64,000 nucleotides of DNA, taken from assembly GCA_035629075.1 (NCBI GenBank), contig DASPIK010000010.1:62001-126000 (forward strand), given 5' to 3'. The stretch's first letter is position 1, and the number at the start of each line of letters is the position of its first letter. Origin of the DNA: JAEZPW01 sp035629075. Lineage in GTDB: Bacteria; Acidobacteriota; Terriglobia; Terriglobales; Acidobacteriaceae. The translations under genes were made by a program, and so were the position numbers. Below, in pieces: positions 42,881 through 52,200 of this stretch. The notes under the pieces were generated by a model. That model saw nothing but the letters and a program-made list of their open reading frames with translations, ran no database searches and was not told the DNA's origin.

Positions 42881-43591
42881 TTAGGCACTCTTGCCAAGTT
42901 CAATGCGTGGTCCTGTGAGGTTAGGGGAGACAGACTTGCGCAGCACCTGTGCAACCGCGGTTACAACTTCGCGCTGCGCATCCTCCAACGGCATTGGTGG
43001 AATTACCGTCATTGTGCGGAGTGCTGCGGCCAGGCGGTGATACCAGCTGCGACATTCGCGCATGAATTGAACCGGGTACTCAGGTTTGCGCGCGCGAGCG
43101 GCGTGTGGATCGGCATCCAGAAGAAACGCAACATCAGGCCGTGGTGCTATGGCACAGACCAGCTTGACGAACGCGCGGCTGATCGGATTCGAGAGCGGCA
43201 GGTTTGCAAGCTCGTCGTAAATGTAGCGGTCCATCACGATGACGTCTGGATTGCACCGGCGAGCGCGTGTCAACACAAGACGGAGATTTAAGGCATCGAG
43301 AAAGTACAGGACGTGCCGCGCGATAGTGAGATACCAGGCGCGAACGTTCTTGTCCCGGCGATTGACGGGTTTCTCCGGCGAACCGATTCCTGGCTCACTC
43401 TTGTAGACCCTGTGAACGAACCCTTCCCGATAGCGGGTGAGCACTACCACATCATCCCAGAAGGCGAGCAGCTTGGTTTCGCATCGCCATGCCGCGAGTG
43501 CCTCCCGAAGGTTCGCGATTTGCGTGCTCTTCCCGGAGCCGTCCAGCCCGGAAAACGAGATGATGTAAGGTCCGCCGCTGGAATTTGCCAT
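42881..43591 (-). CDS. Thymidylate-kinase-like P-loop kinase
   Basis: 236 residues. Walker A SGLDGSGKST with Lys21; DVIVMDRYIYDEL is the DRY/DRF-type motif of the dTMP kinase family; RKPEYPVQFMRECRSWY lies where thymidylate kinases place the LID arginines. It is longer than housekeeping Tmk (about 210) and carries an insert around VVVLTRYREGFVHRVYKSEPG. Embedded in a polysaccharide locus it may phosphorylate something other than dTMP, which is inference. GGAG five bases before ATG 43591 chooses it over 43615. The QLPxAPS gene ends 25 nt upstream. Confidence 0.8.
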   Translation of the reverse strand: MANSSGGPYIISFSGLDGSGKSTQIANLREALAAWRCETKLLAFWDDVVVLTRYREGFVHRVYKSEPGIGSPEKPVNRRDKNVRAWYLTIARHVLYFLDALNLRLVLTRARRCNPDVIVMDRYIYDELANLPLSNPISRAFVKLVCAIAPRPDVAFLLDADPHAARARKPEYPVQFMRECRSWYHRLAAALRTMTVIPPMPLEDAQREVVTAVAQVLRKSVSPNLTGPRIELGKSA

Positions 43592-43615
43592 CCTGGCTCC
43601 GTCGTACGAGTCCAC

Positions 43616-44221
43616 TCACCTCGGCTGCTGTGGAGTTGCGGTCGTTCCCGGCGGCGTACTACTCGACCCTTTCGACAACGCGACTACAGTACCGATGGCG
43701 ATACCGGCCGCCGCAATGGCACCAAGCTTGATTAGTAACGAGCGAACCTGGCGCTGCTTTGCGGGCGCTATGGCATTGCCGGCCGGTTTGGACGCTGCAC
43801 CCCCGGCAGTCGGTCCCGTCTGCGCCGCGGCGGCTCCTAGCGGCTGTGAAGGCGTCTGTAGCGGTTGAGTTTGTTCGGGCGTCGCACTTCCGGGCTGCTC
43901 CTGCGTGCTGCTGGGCGCATTCGGAAGCTGCTGGCTGTTGGACGGTACAGGTGCCAGTGGCCCCTTCGATGGATCCACCATACCGGGCGATGTGTTCTGC
44001 TGAGCTGGTCCTGCGTTCTCCGACGGAGTGCCGGAAGCAGGTGCCGGGTTCGCGGTAGCGGGCTGCTGTGGCGATGCGCTTTGCTGTGGCTCTTCGGCTG
44101 CAGTCTGCTGTTGCACAGTTGTCGGCTGCTGCGGAACCGCCTGCGCCTGCACGAACTCTGGTATGCCACAGCACACCACTGCAACTGCAACAATCAGTAA
44201 CTTGGTTAACGACTTTTTCAT
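43616..44221 (-). CDS. Exported Pro/Gln-rich QLPxAPS protein with C-terminal membrane helix
   Basis: 201 residues. Signal peptide MKKSLTKLLIVAVAVVCCGIPEFVQAQ; a 125-residue low-complexity Pro/Gln/Ala/Ser region containing GMVDPSKGPLAPVPSNSQQL followed by PNAPS; then RQVRSLLIKLGAIAAAGIAIGTVVAL as a single helix and a short Ser/Pro/Thr tail. The QLPxAPS word recurs, from memory, in acidobacterial secreted proteins of unknown role. It could span the periplasm and link inner-membrane flippase and outer-membrane barrel. It starts 17 nt after the flippase-fusion stop. Confidence 0.7.
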   Translation of the reverse strand: MKKSLTKLLIVAVAVVCCGIPEFVQAQAVPQQPTTVQQQTAAEEPQQSASPQQPATANPAPASGTPSENAGPAQQNTSPGMVDPSKGPLAPVPSNSQQLPNAPSSTQEQPGSATPEQTQPLQTPSQPLGAAAAQTGPTAGGAASKPAGNAIAPAKQRQVRSLLIKLGAIAAAGIAIGTVVALSKGSSSTPPGTTATPQQPR

Positions 44222-44238
44222 TGGACTACTCTCCGAGG

Positions 44239-46401
44239 CTACGAAGCCTCTTTGCGAACGAACTCGTCGCGGTGCGATTCGGCACCGGGCTCTGCCGGTG
44301 TGGATCCACTCTTCGGATCGTGATGTCCGACAAGGCGAGCGATCTCTGCTTCACGGTCGTACATCAGGATCTTTGCCCGGTTCCTTGCATATCGCCACAG
44401 CGTGGTCAAATTTGTCTGGTACCAACAACAGTTGGTCATCTGAGATGAGAAGCCGCAGACGTATCGAAAGCTGCCGAGCGTCAGTTCGGGTGACACCAAC
44501 GTCGCGGCGGTCATGCGGTGATTGCCTTCGATTACCGTCAGTGGCTGCGATTCGTCTACCCCGATCAGCAGGATCGCGGTGCGCTTGTCCTCTGCTTGCA
44601 GGCGTTCGCCGAGTTCAACGAGTTTCGATACGAACGTGCTTGTGCGTGAACCGTTCCGGACCTTCCCCTCCCGGATTCGCTGGACAATGTCGATCAGGCG
44701 GAAACTGCCGGATGCCAGCTTGCGCCACTGAGCGCGAGGGAATACCTGTATGCGATCCAGGTCGTGTCGCGTGAGTTCGACTTCCCACCACTCTGTATCA
44801 TTCGGCAACTCTCGCCACATCGTCTCTCGGCGGCGGAAGAGGAGCGCACGACGAAGAGCATTCTCTGCTTCGCTTGTTGTGTTGGCCTTCTTGACCCACC
44901 GTTCAAAGCGGTCACGATCCCGGTCGAACTCCGGGTGATGGAACTCGTTTTTCAGGAACTCGGCTATCACCTCGGCCTCGGTAACCGGGCGCAGTCGCTT
45001 CATCCTGGGAACAGTGATCTCGCTGCCGGCCAGAACAGCAGAATGTACCGACGGTGTGGGCGCCAGGACAGGGAAAGCAGGCAAAAGGGAATCAGCCTGT
45101 GCGAACGCCAACTTGCGAAGGCGAAGAAACGGCAGCGCCGAGCTAATCAGCAGTACGGCCATCAAAACGATCTGGACAGTGACGACCTGGTGCAAGCTGG
45201 AGTGGAACATCCCGATTCCGAGCACGATTGCTCCGCTGAACCCCAGTTGCACCCAGCCGCTGTTAGCAAGTTTGCGCGACATCTCGTACGCCATCAGCAC
45301 TACGGAAAGCGAGTACAACCCGGTAGCAGCCGCATACAGCAAGAGCAACGAGTCGAGTCCGCGGCCTTCTGCATGGAAGCCCGGTCCGAAAACCGTTCGC
45401 AACACCAGATCTGGAAACATCCCCAGTGCCAACGTAAAGACCAGCGAGATCGAAAACACAATTCCAAGCGGCACCAGAACGACAGATGCGGTTTCGTTCT
45501 GCTGCTTAGCGCTCGCTGTGATCGGAAACATAGCACTTACCACGGACCACGAGAAGAAGTAGAGCACTCTTCCAACAAGCGCCACGGCCGCATACAACCC
45601 GGCCATCTCCGAATTGAAGAAATGTTTTACGAGCAGGATGTCGATGTTGTTGATGATGACCTGACCGACGAAGAACACGATCGCCTGCATTCCCTCGCGG
45701 AATGAAGCCGGAAGTTCAGCTTCAGGCGGACTGTCCAACTCCCTTGGGGTACGTGGCAGGATATAGGCAAGCACGACCGAGAGTGCGACGGCACATACAG
45801 CGCCCGTCACCTGAAGGCCGAACTGAATGAGAATGATCGCACCCACGAAACGAACTACGGCTTCGAGCACGAAATTTGCGGTCAGCATGCGGAACTTGCA
45901 CATGCCCTGCAGCCCGCCGCGCTTCACGCCAAGAGGAATGTAGAAGGCAATTCCCAGAGCCAGCCAGACGACGAGCGATGGCGATGGCAGGTTCAGATAC
46001 CGCGCCACCGTGGTACTCGAGATTATGAGCAGCGATCCGAGCGCTACACCCACAACCCACGCTCGCCGTCGCAAGGTGGCATAGACCGACGACTTCTGTC
46101 CGGTGGTTTCGTTTTTGGCTACGAACTTGGCGCAGACAAGCTGGAAAGCCAGGGTGATGGCCGAGACCAGCATGAGCAGCGTAACTACGGCAGCGGCATG
46201 ACCGAAAGCAGCGGGACCAAGCAGTCGTGCGACCGCTACGTTGTAGCCGAAATTGAGAGCGCTCACCAGCCCTGAGCCGAACAGCATAACGATGCTGCCG
46301 CCGAGGATCTGCGCATGGGTCCTCTCCAGGCGCATGACACCGAGGAACGAGCGCCATTGCACGTGTTCCTGTCGAGGCGATGCTTCGGTGGGCAAACTCA
46401 T
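44239..46401 (-). CDS. Wzx-type polysaccharide flippase fused to a ParB/SerK-like domain
   Basis: 720 residues. About 28-440: MATE/PST-type flippase with 12 or so helices (GGSIVMLFGSGLVSALNFGY; YNVAVARLLGPAAFGHAAAV; FFVGQVIINNIDILLVKHFF). Linker about 440-470. About 470-700: a soluble domain starting VTEAEVIAEFLKNEFHHPEF, with WWEVELTRHDLDRIQVFPRA and LIGVDESQPLTVIEGNHRMT; the Gly626-Asn627-His628-Arg629 matches the GxHR nucleotide-binding motif of ParB/sulfiredoxin/SerK folds. The ATG overlaps the STAS stop (ATGA), so translation is coupled. The fusion is not something I have seen described. Confidence 0.82.
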   Translation of the reverse strand: MSLPTEASPRQEHVQWRSFLGVMRLERTHAQILGGSIVMLFGSGLVSALNFGYNVAVARLLGPAAFGHAAAVVTLLMLVSAITLAFQLVCAKFVAKNETTGQKSSVYATLRRRAWVVGVALGSLLIISSTTVARYLNLPSPSLVVWLALGIAFYIPLGVKRGGLQGMCKFRMLTANFVLEAVVRFVGAIILIQFGLQVTGAVCAVALSVVLAYILPRTPRELDSPPEAELPASFREGMQAIVFFVGQVIINNIDILLVKHFFNSEMAGLYAAVALVGRVLYFFSWSVVSAMFPITASAKQQNETASVVLVPLGIVFSISLVFTLALGMFPDLVLRTVFGPGFHAEGRGLDSLLLLYAAATGLYSLSVVLMAYEMSRKLANSGWVQLGFSGAIVLGIGMFHSSLHQVVTVQIVLMAVLLISSALPFLRLRKLAFAQADSLLPAFPVLAPTPSVHSAVLAGSEITVPRMKRLRPVTEAEVIAEFLKNEFHHPEFDRDRDRFERWVKKANTTSEAENALRRALLFRRRETMWRELPNDTEWWEVELTRHDLDRIQVFPRAQWRKLASGSFRLIDIVQRIREGKVRNGSRTSTFVSKLVELGERLQAEDKRTAILLIGVDESQPLTVIEGNHRMTAATLVSPELTLGSFRYVCGFSSQMTNCCWYQTNLTTLWRYARNRAKILMYDREAEIARLVGHHDPKSGSTPAEPGAESHRDEFVRKEAS

Positions 46402-46847
46402 GCTGCGACGTCCGGAACTCCCCCGTGCCGAGGCCCGACGCCGGTGGGTTGCGCGGAACCAGCGGTTGAACTTCCGCTTGATGACAGGCCGAATGGCTGA
46501 TGTCGCATAGCGGCTGGGATGAAATGACTGAAGCTCCGCACTGCGTCGGCCGTGGTCTCGTAAATCTCGAACAAACGGTCGGTGCGCGTAAGTTCCAGAA
46601 TGACAGCCGCATGCGGTGACAGTGCGGCCAGCTTCAAATCGCCATCGCGCTTCATCACCTCAGACATGCACTGCAACAGCATGTCGACTCCGGCGGCGTC
46701 CAGTTGCTTGACTGACGAGAGGTCGAAAACGATCTGCGGCCGGTCAGAAGTGATCAGCGGCTCCACGTCACGCAGGAACACCCGGGCTTGCTTGACGTTT
46801 ACCCGTTCGGGCATGTGCTTCACCACCACCGGCCTACTCGTTTCCAT
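46398..46847 (-). CDS. STAS-domain protein without the phosphorylatable serine
   Basis: 149 residues. One STAS domain of the anti-anti-sigma type (VNVKQARVFLRDVEPLITSD; QIVFDLSSVKQLDAAGVDML; ILELTRTDRLFEIYETTADA), then a Ser/Gly-rich tail. SpoIIAA-like proteins have DSSG, the second Ser being the phosphorylation site; here residues 50-53 are DAAG, so this switch is absent. GAGG five bases before ATG 46847 fixes the start. It overlaps the upstream nucleotidyltransferase by 14 nt and the flippase by 4 nt. It may be a constitutive scaffold or regulator of export. Confidence 0.85.
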   Translation of the reverse strand: METSRPVVVKHMPERVNVKQARVFLRDVEPLITSDRPQIVFDLSSVKQLDAAGVDMLLQCMSEVMKRDGDLKLAALSPHAAVILELTRTDRLFEIYETTADAVRSFSHFIPAAMRHQPFGLSSSGSSTAGSAQPTGVGPRHGGVPDVAA

Positions 46848-47946
46848 ATCGCCTCGCAATGATCAGGTTCGGAGAGAAAGATTCGTCTGTTGCGCTCTTG
46901 AGGGCAGGTGAGGGCGCCTGCACAGCCTCTGGCACGGAGATCGGCTGCCCGTCGCGTCCGCGCTTGACGATTCCGCGGACAACCTGCGCCGGGAGAAAAC
47001 TCGCAAGTGATGCAAGGTGCCCAACAAGGCGGAGTGGTGCATTTGACACCGTTCCCACCAGCTTGGGGTCTGCGATCTCAACCTCCACGTTTCGACCTAG
47101 ATGGAACAAGCGCCTTGAACCGACGACGGAATGAGCGACATCAAGCCCTGCGCCGATAGAGGTGTTCGGCAGCAGTGTGGCGTTGTCGACAACCGTACCG
47201 CAATCGACGTGCGCGTGATGCTCCAGCACGCTGCAACGCGTGACGACAGCGGCAGCGCGTACGCGAGCATGCGCGCCTATATATGAAGGGGCGAGTACAC
47301 GCGCGCGTTTATGTATTCTCGCCGTGGGAGCCGCCCACACCCCCGGCTTGACTTCAATTCCGTCGGGCTCCAACTCAGCATTTCCGCAGAAGGCATCGAC
47401 CGCCAGGCGTCTCAAATCGGCAGCGGTGGAGAGTGGATTGAAGTAACCGTTGAACTCGTAATAGGAGTGCGGCAACCGCGACGTTCTCAGTTGGTGGCGA
47501 AACAGGTAAGCGGCGTCATTGCGACGCGTAGGGTTGAGTACGAACGTGCCTGTCAACTCGCTGTCGGGTTCGATGACTGCCGTTACACGGCTACCTTGGT
47601 CAAGGTGGAATTGCACAAGATCCTCGTAGTCGATCTCGGCGTAGGGACCAACGTGCGTTAGCAACACCGACTCGGCGCCGCTTTGGGCGATCTCAGCAAA
47701 AGCTTTGTTCGCAAGTCTCCAGGCAGATTGTCCCAATGCACTCACCCATCGAACGCCCTGGATCGTCGGAACCGATCCGTATTCCGAGATGACGGTAATG
47801 TCGTCGATACCGAAGCTGCGGAGCCTATCGACGGCACGCTGGAGGACGGAGCGCCCGAGGAGATCGAGAAAGGCGGTAGGCACCCCCGCGAAGCCGTCGG
47901 GACTGACATCACGCGAAGCGACGATTGCGATCGCTCTTACATCCAT
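46834..47946 (-). CDS. Nucleotidyltransferase-like protein with left-handed beta-helix tail
   Basis: 370 residues. N-terminal half follows sugar-nucleotidyltransferase layout (VPTAFLDLLGRSVLQRAVDR, LRSFGIDDITVI), but the usual GxGTRLxP loop is replaced by VASRDVSPDGFAGVP, so catalysis is doubtful. From about residue 215 comes a hexapeptide-repeat beta-helix (VWAAPTARIHKRARVLAPSY, IGAHARVRAAAVVTRCSVLE). AGAGGTGG about five bases before ATG 47946 is better than the start at 48000. It overlaps the GT4 gene by ten bases and the STAS gene by 14. It may make or bind an activated sugar. Confidence 0.78.
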   Translation of the reverse strand: MDVRAIAIVASRDVSPDGFAGVPTAFLDLLGRSVLQRAVDRLRSFGIDDITVISEYGSVPTIQGVRWVSALGQSAWRLANKAFAEIAQSGAESVLLTHVGPYAEIDYEDLVQFHLDQGSRVTAVIEPDSELTGTFVLNPTRRNDAAYLFRHQLRTSRLPHSYYEFNGYFNPLSTAADLRRLAVDAFCGNAELEPDGIEVKPGVWAAPTARIHKRARVLAPSYIGAHARVRAAAVVTRCSVLEHHAHVDCGTVVDNATLLPNTSIGAGLDVAHSVVGSRRLFHLGRNVEVEIADPKLVGTVSNAPLRLVGHLASLASFLPAQVVRGIVKRGRDGQPISVPEAVQAPSPALKSATDESFSPNLIIARRYGNE

Positions 47947-49193
47947 GCCGACCACCTCTGCGCAGCAGCGCGAAAGAGCATGGAACGAGACGGCACCCAT
48001 CCGGGAATTCGACGATACCTCGCGATCGGCTGCATCGCCCTGGCTCGCTGGTGCAGGTTGAACGTGCGGACGTACTGCTGAATGATCTGCGGCATGGTCA
48101 TGCGCAACGCCGCGGAGAAGTTTCGCTCTGCCATTTCTCTCTGGCGATCCGGCGACCGCAGCAGATCCATGATTTTCGTCGCCATGTCCTCGGCATTGCC
48201 CGTGCGGTAGAACTCGATGGCCAGCCCTTCGTCTTCAGCCATACCGCGGAAGTCAGGGATATCGGCCGAGATGATAGGAACGCCGTATTCGCAGCCAAGG
48301 TGAGCCACGCCGCTGGCGCCGGTTGCCGATGAGTACGGCATCACAAGTACGCTCGCCGTTCGGAAGAGCGGCGCAATGTCTTCTTCCTCTACGTAGCCTG
48401 TGAACTCAATCTTGGGGTTACCACCGAACCTTTCACGTACGGATTCCACATAGCCGGGCGCCATCGGATGGTTGCCGCCCGCGATAACAAGCTTGATGTT
48501 CGGCATTCGAGCCGATATCGACTCGAATGCCTGGAGTAACAACTCAAGGCGCTTATAAGTACCCCATTTGCCAAAGACAAGGATGTGATGCTCAGGGTTG
48601 CCGCGCAGAGAGAGGTCGGGAAATTCAGGACGGCTTGACAGTATGCCGTGCGCCCTAAAATGCACGTTCTCGCCGTGATATTTCTGCATCAGCGTGCGGC
48701 GATATGCTGGCAGCAATACGGATACGGAGTTTGCCATCAGCACCGCGCGAGTAGCGAAGTAGCCGGCAGCGCGATAGAGTCGTGCGTGCTTGATCCCTGA
48801 GTCCTTCAGGTCAACGTGATCCATCAGGTGGTGCAGAGTCACGTGCGTGTAGTAGCCGGCCATGCGCGTTGCCGCAGGGAGCGTTAAGCCCGAAAACGCG
48901 GCCAGCGGATTGTTCGCATTCCCAAAACTGGAAAAGACCAGGTTGAACCATACGACATCAGGCTTGATGTCTCGAAGTGCCTTGAAAATACGCCGGTGAT
49001 TGATGGTCTTGTTGAGTTCCCAGCAGCGGACGACATCGAAGCCGTCGAGTTCGGGCGTGGCGGTTTCCATCACGTCGCCAAGCACGGTAACGCTGAGCAA
49101 TGAATGCCGCTGCAACTCGTCTGCTATGTGATAACCGTACTCGTTGAGGAGACGCCTGCTTGGCGGAAACGCGGAGATCAAACAAATTTTCAT
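47937..49193 (-). CDS. GT4-family glycosyltransferase
   Basis: 418 residues with GT-B fold. N-terminus MKICLISAFPPSRRLLNEYG. C-terminal nucleotide-sugar domain: ILVFGKWGTYKRLELLLQAF, IKLVIAGGNHPM, FTGYVEEEDIAPLFRTASVL, then MPYSSATGASGVAHLGCEYG with VPIISADI (the usual E-x7-E site is modified). Cytoplasmic; probably adds a sugar to the lipid-linked repeat unit. It follows the TPR/barrel gene after 14 nt and overlaps the next gene. Confidence 0.92.
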   Translation of the reverse strand: MKICLISAFPPSRRLLNEYGYHIADELQRHSLLSVTVLGDVMETATPELDGFDVVRCWELNKTINHRRIFKALRDIKPDVVWFNLVFSSFGNANNPLAAFSGLTLPAATRMAGYYTHVTLHHLMDHVDLKDSGIKHARLYRAAGYFATRAVLMANSVSVLLPAYRRTLMQKYHGENVHFRAHGILSSRPEFPDLSLRGNPEHHILVFGKWGTYKRLELLLQAFESISARMPNIKLVIAGGNHPMAPGYVESVRERFGGNPKIEFTGYVEEEDIAPLFRTASVLVMPYSSATGASGVAHLGCEYGVPIISADIPDFRGMAEDEGLAIEFYRTGNAEDMATKIMDLLRSPDRQREMAERNFSAALRMTMPQIIQQYVRTFNLHQRARAMQPIARYRRIPGWVPSRSMLFRAAAQRWSAWM

Positions 49194-49207
49194 TGGGTCC
49201 CCTGGCT

Positions 49208-52200
49208 CTAGAAGAGCGTCAAGCGCACGATGGGACGAAACATCGCTTGCCCGCGGCCAGCGAAGTTGTAGAACGTTTCCTGCTGAAGTCCGAACGAAAA
49301 GCGGAGCGGATACTCGATCGGTAGCGCGCCATTGCCGTCGTTCAAAAGCCTTCGCAGGGGCTTCACATAAGAGATGAGCACACCACTCTGCACGTTGTCA
49401 TACGAATGGAATCCTTGTCCGCGCGACCAGGAGAACGTGCCGTTGACAGTCCAGCGTTTGTTGACTCGGTATTCGAAATCGGCAGCAGGACGCATCATCT
49501 GAGCGTTCGACCAGTCCTGTTCCTGCACGCGCCAAGTACGCAGATATTCTCCGAGCACCGTCAGCTTGAAGTTCTTGCTGAACTTGCGCTGAAAACCGAA
49601 ATAGGTGGAGGTTGTGAAGAACTCGCGCGAAAGCGCAAACGGGCCAGCCGCGATTCTGCCGGTTCCGCTGAACCTCAGGTCACGTCCGGAGTAACCTGTG
49701 ATCAAGGCGTTCTTTCCCCAAGGACGTCCAACGGTGAACTCGATGTTCCCGACGAATTCCCTGGAGTGCAGGTCTTGCTCGGTAAACGGACCGGACTCGT
49801 GGATCAGACTGCCGCGAACCGTCAGCCAGTTTCCCAGCGAATTGCTGGTCATATATACAAACTGGCGAAACAGGTTCTGGTTCATGTCCAGCGGCGAACT
49901 GCGATCGCGGCGGAGCGTGGCCTGTAATCCCGTATTGAACTGGAACGAATTGCCGCCGACTCGCAACACAGGATTCAGAGCGCCGTTGAACGCATAGTCG
50001 TAGGTGTTTCGTTCGGCGATACGCCCTGTCGCTGGAATAGAAATGTCGCCCCGCGCATTTCGCAGTTGGAAGTATCCGCTGATGGTCGGAACGCCGTCCT
50101 GGTGCACGCGGTACAGGTTCGTCCAGCGCGTTTCTATGGAGGAGCGCGGAGGTGGCAATGGGTTTCCGAAGAGCCGGGCGTCGGTGATATAGATCGTTGA
50201 ATCCTCGAAGATCGGCGCAACCTGAAGTTCGGAGGCAAGGCTGACTTTCTGGCTTACCCGAATCCCTTCCTCGCCGGCCATTTCCTGCAGATTGCGAGAG
50301 GCAGTGTCATCTTGGCCGGAAAGTTCATTTGCGCGGGCGAACATTGTGAGTGCGCGAAGGTCTTCGTGCCGCTGCCGATACATGTTCGCCATGGCCATGT
50401 TGTAGTCGTAGTCGCTCACCAGTTCAGCCTGGTTGCCGAGGCTCGTCAGTTGCGTTTCGGCACTCTGGGTTTCGCCCTTCGCGAGGTAAGCATTAGCCAA
50501 CCCGATTGCCACAACCTGGTCAGCAGCGCCGGCTGCACGCGCCATCTCGAAATGGCGTTCTGAGAGGTCGAAGTCGTGCATGCCCAAGAAGAGGTTAGCG
50601 GCTTGAATCAGGTTGTCGGCCGTGACGGGCGATGCCTCGCCAATGCGTGACTCCGCAAACGCGAGCGAGATCTGTTGACGTGCGTCGTCCCACTTGCCTT
50701 GTTGCGCGAACAGCTTTGCGATCTGCAGACGCGCATCGACCCGGTTCGCGTCAGGAGCATCCAGCGCCCGGGCAAAGCGGTCCATAGCGGCCTGTTCCTC
50801 GCCCAAGGCCAACAGGGCATCACCGGTGGCAAGCAGGATGCCGGAAGAATCCGGTTCCTGCTGCTCCGCTGCGCGAACGTATCGAAGCGTTTCATTTCGA
50901 CGGCCGAGCTGCGCGTGGGCATGCGCCATCTGCGCGTAAATGAAGGCATCGTCGGGCGAGAGGCGAAGAGCGCTGTTTAGGGCAGAGAGCGAGTCCTGGT
51001 ATCTGCGCAGGTGATACAGGGTGTCAGCGAGCGAAAGGTGGAGAGATAGGTCGTCCGGTGCGTATTTCAACGCGGCGCGATACTCCGCCTCGGCCTCGGC
51101 CAGCAGACGCATCTGGCGATAGGCGGTTGCGCGCGCCAAGTGCGTCGAACCCGACTCGCCGATCAACTTCTGCGCCTCGTCGGCATGCTCCAGCGCCAGC
51201 TTGCCTTTGCGCAACTCGAGATAACTGAACGCAAGTCCAAGATGCGCAACGCCGTTCTTGGGCTGAAGCTTGAGGACATGATTGAAGTCCTCGGCCGCCT
51301 GCTCGGCGTTCTGCAAGTCGTTGAGCACGTATCCGCGATTGATGTAGGCCTCGACCATGTTGGGATCGAGTTGGATCGCCTGCGTATAGTCGTCTACGGC
51401 TCCCGAGAGTAACTGCGTCTGCTTTTGAATATGGCCGGCAAGCAGCGGGAAATTCGGCTCTCTGGGAAGCACGAGGGCTTTCTCGCGCACCAGGCGCAAG
51501 GCTTCGTCGAAGCGGCCCAAGTTGTAATAGTTGTAGGCGAGATACACGTTCGCGTCACGGTTGCTCGGTAACGCCTTAATGGCGCGTTCACCTACGCGTG
51601 CCGATTCCAGAAAGTTTCCGGTGTGAAAGAGGTAGCGTTCGCGCTCGACCAGTACGAGCGGGCTCTCTGCAACTTCTCCTTTCGCGCGTTCAAGCCATTT
51701 GCCGGCAAGCGGAATCTGGTATGCCTCGATAGCCGCGTTCGCGCCTCCGGCAATGATCAGGGGATTGGCGGGTGCGAACATGTATCCACGCTCATAGTTC
51801 GCCTGAGCCTTGTCGAACTGCTGCTCATCGGTATAGAGGTCACCGAGTGCCACGTAAGCAACGTAATCGTTCGGATAGGCCTGCTGGAGCTTAAGGAAGA
51901 ACTCTTCGGCAGTTTTGTTGTCGCCGTTTTCGCGCGCAAGATACCCCAGCGACTCCAGGGCGTAACGATTCCGCGGATCCTGGCTCAATGCCTCTGCGTA
52001 GAGTCGGCGCGCGTCATCGCCGCGTTTCATGCGCCACAGCATCGCCGCGTATTGGATCGTGATGTTCAGGTTGCTCGGGTCTATTCGGCGTGCTTCTTTC
52101 AGGTCGTTCTCCGCCGCATTGAAATTGTTGGCCGCGGCCTCGATTGAAGCGCGTAGCCGCAGGAACTCAGCCCGTGCAGGGCCCTCAATCTGGAACTTCT

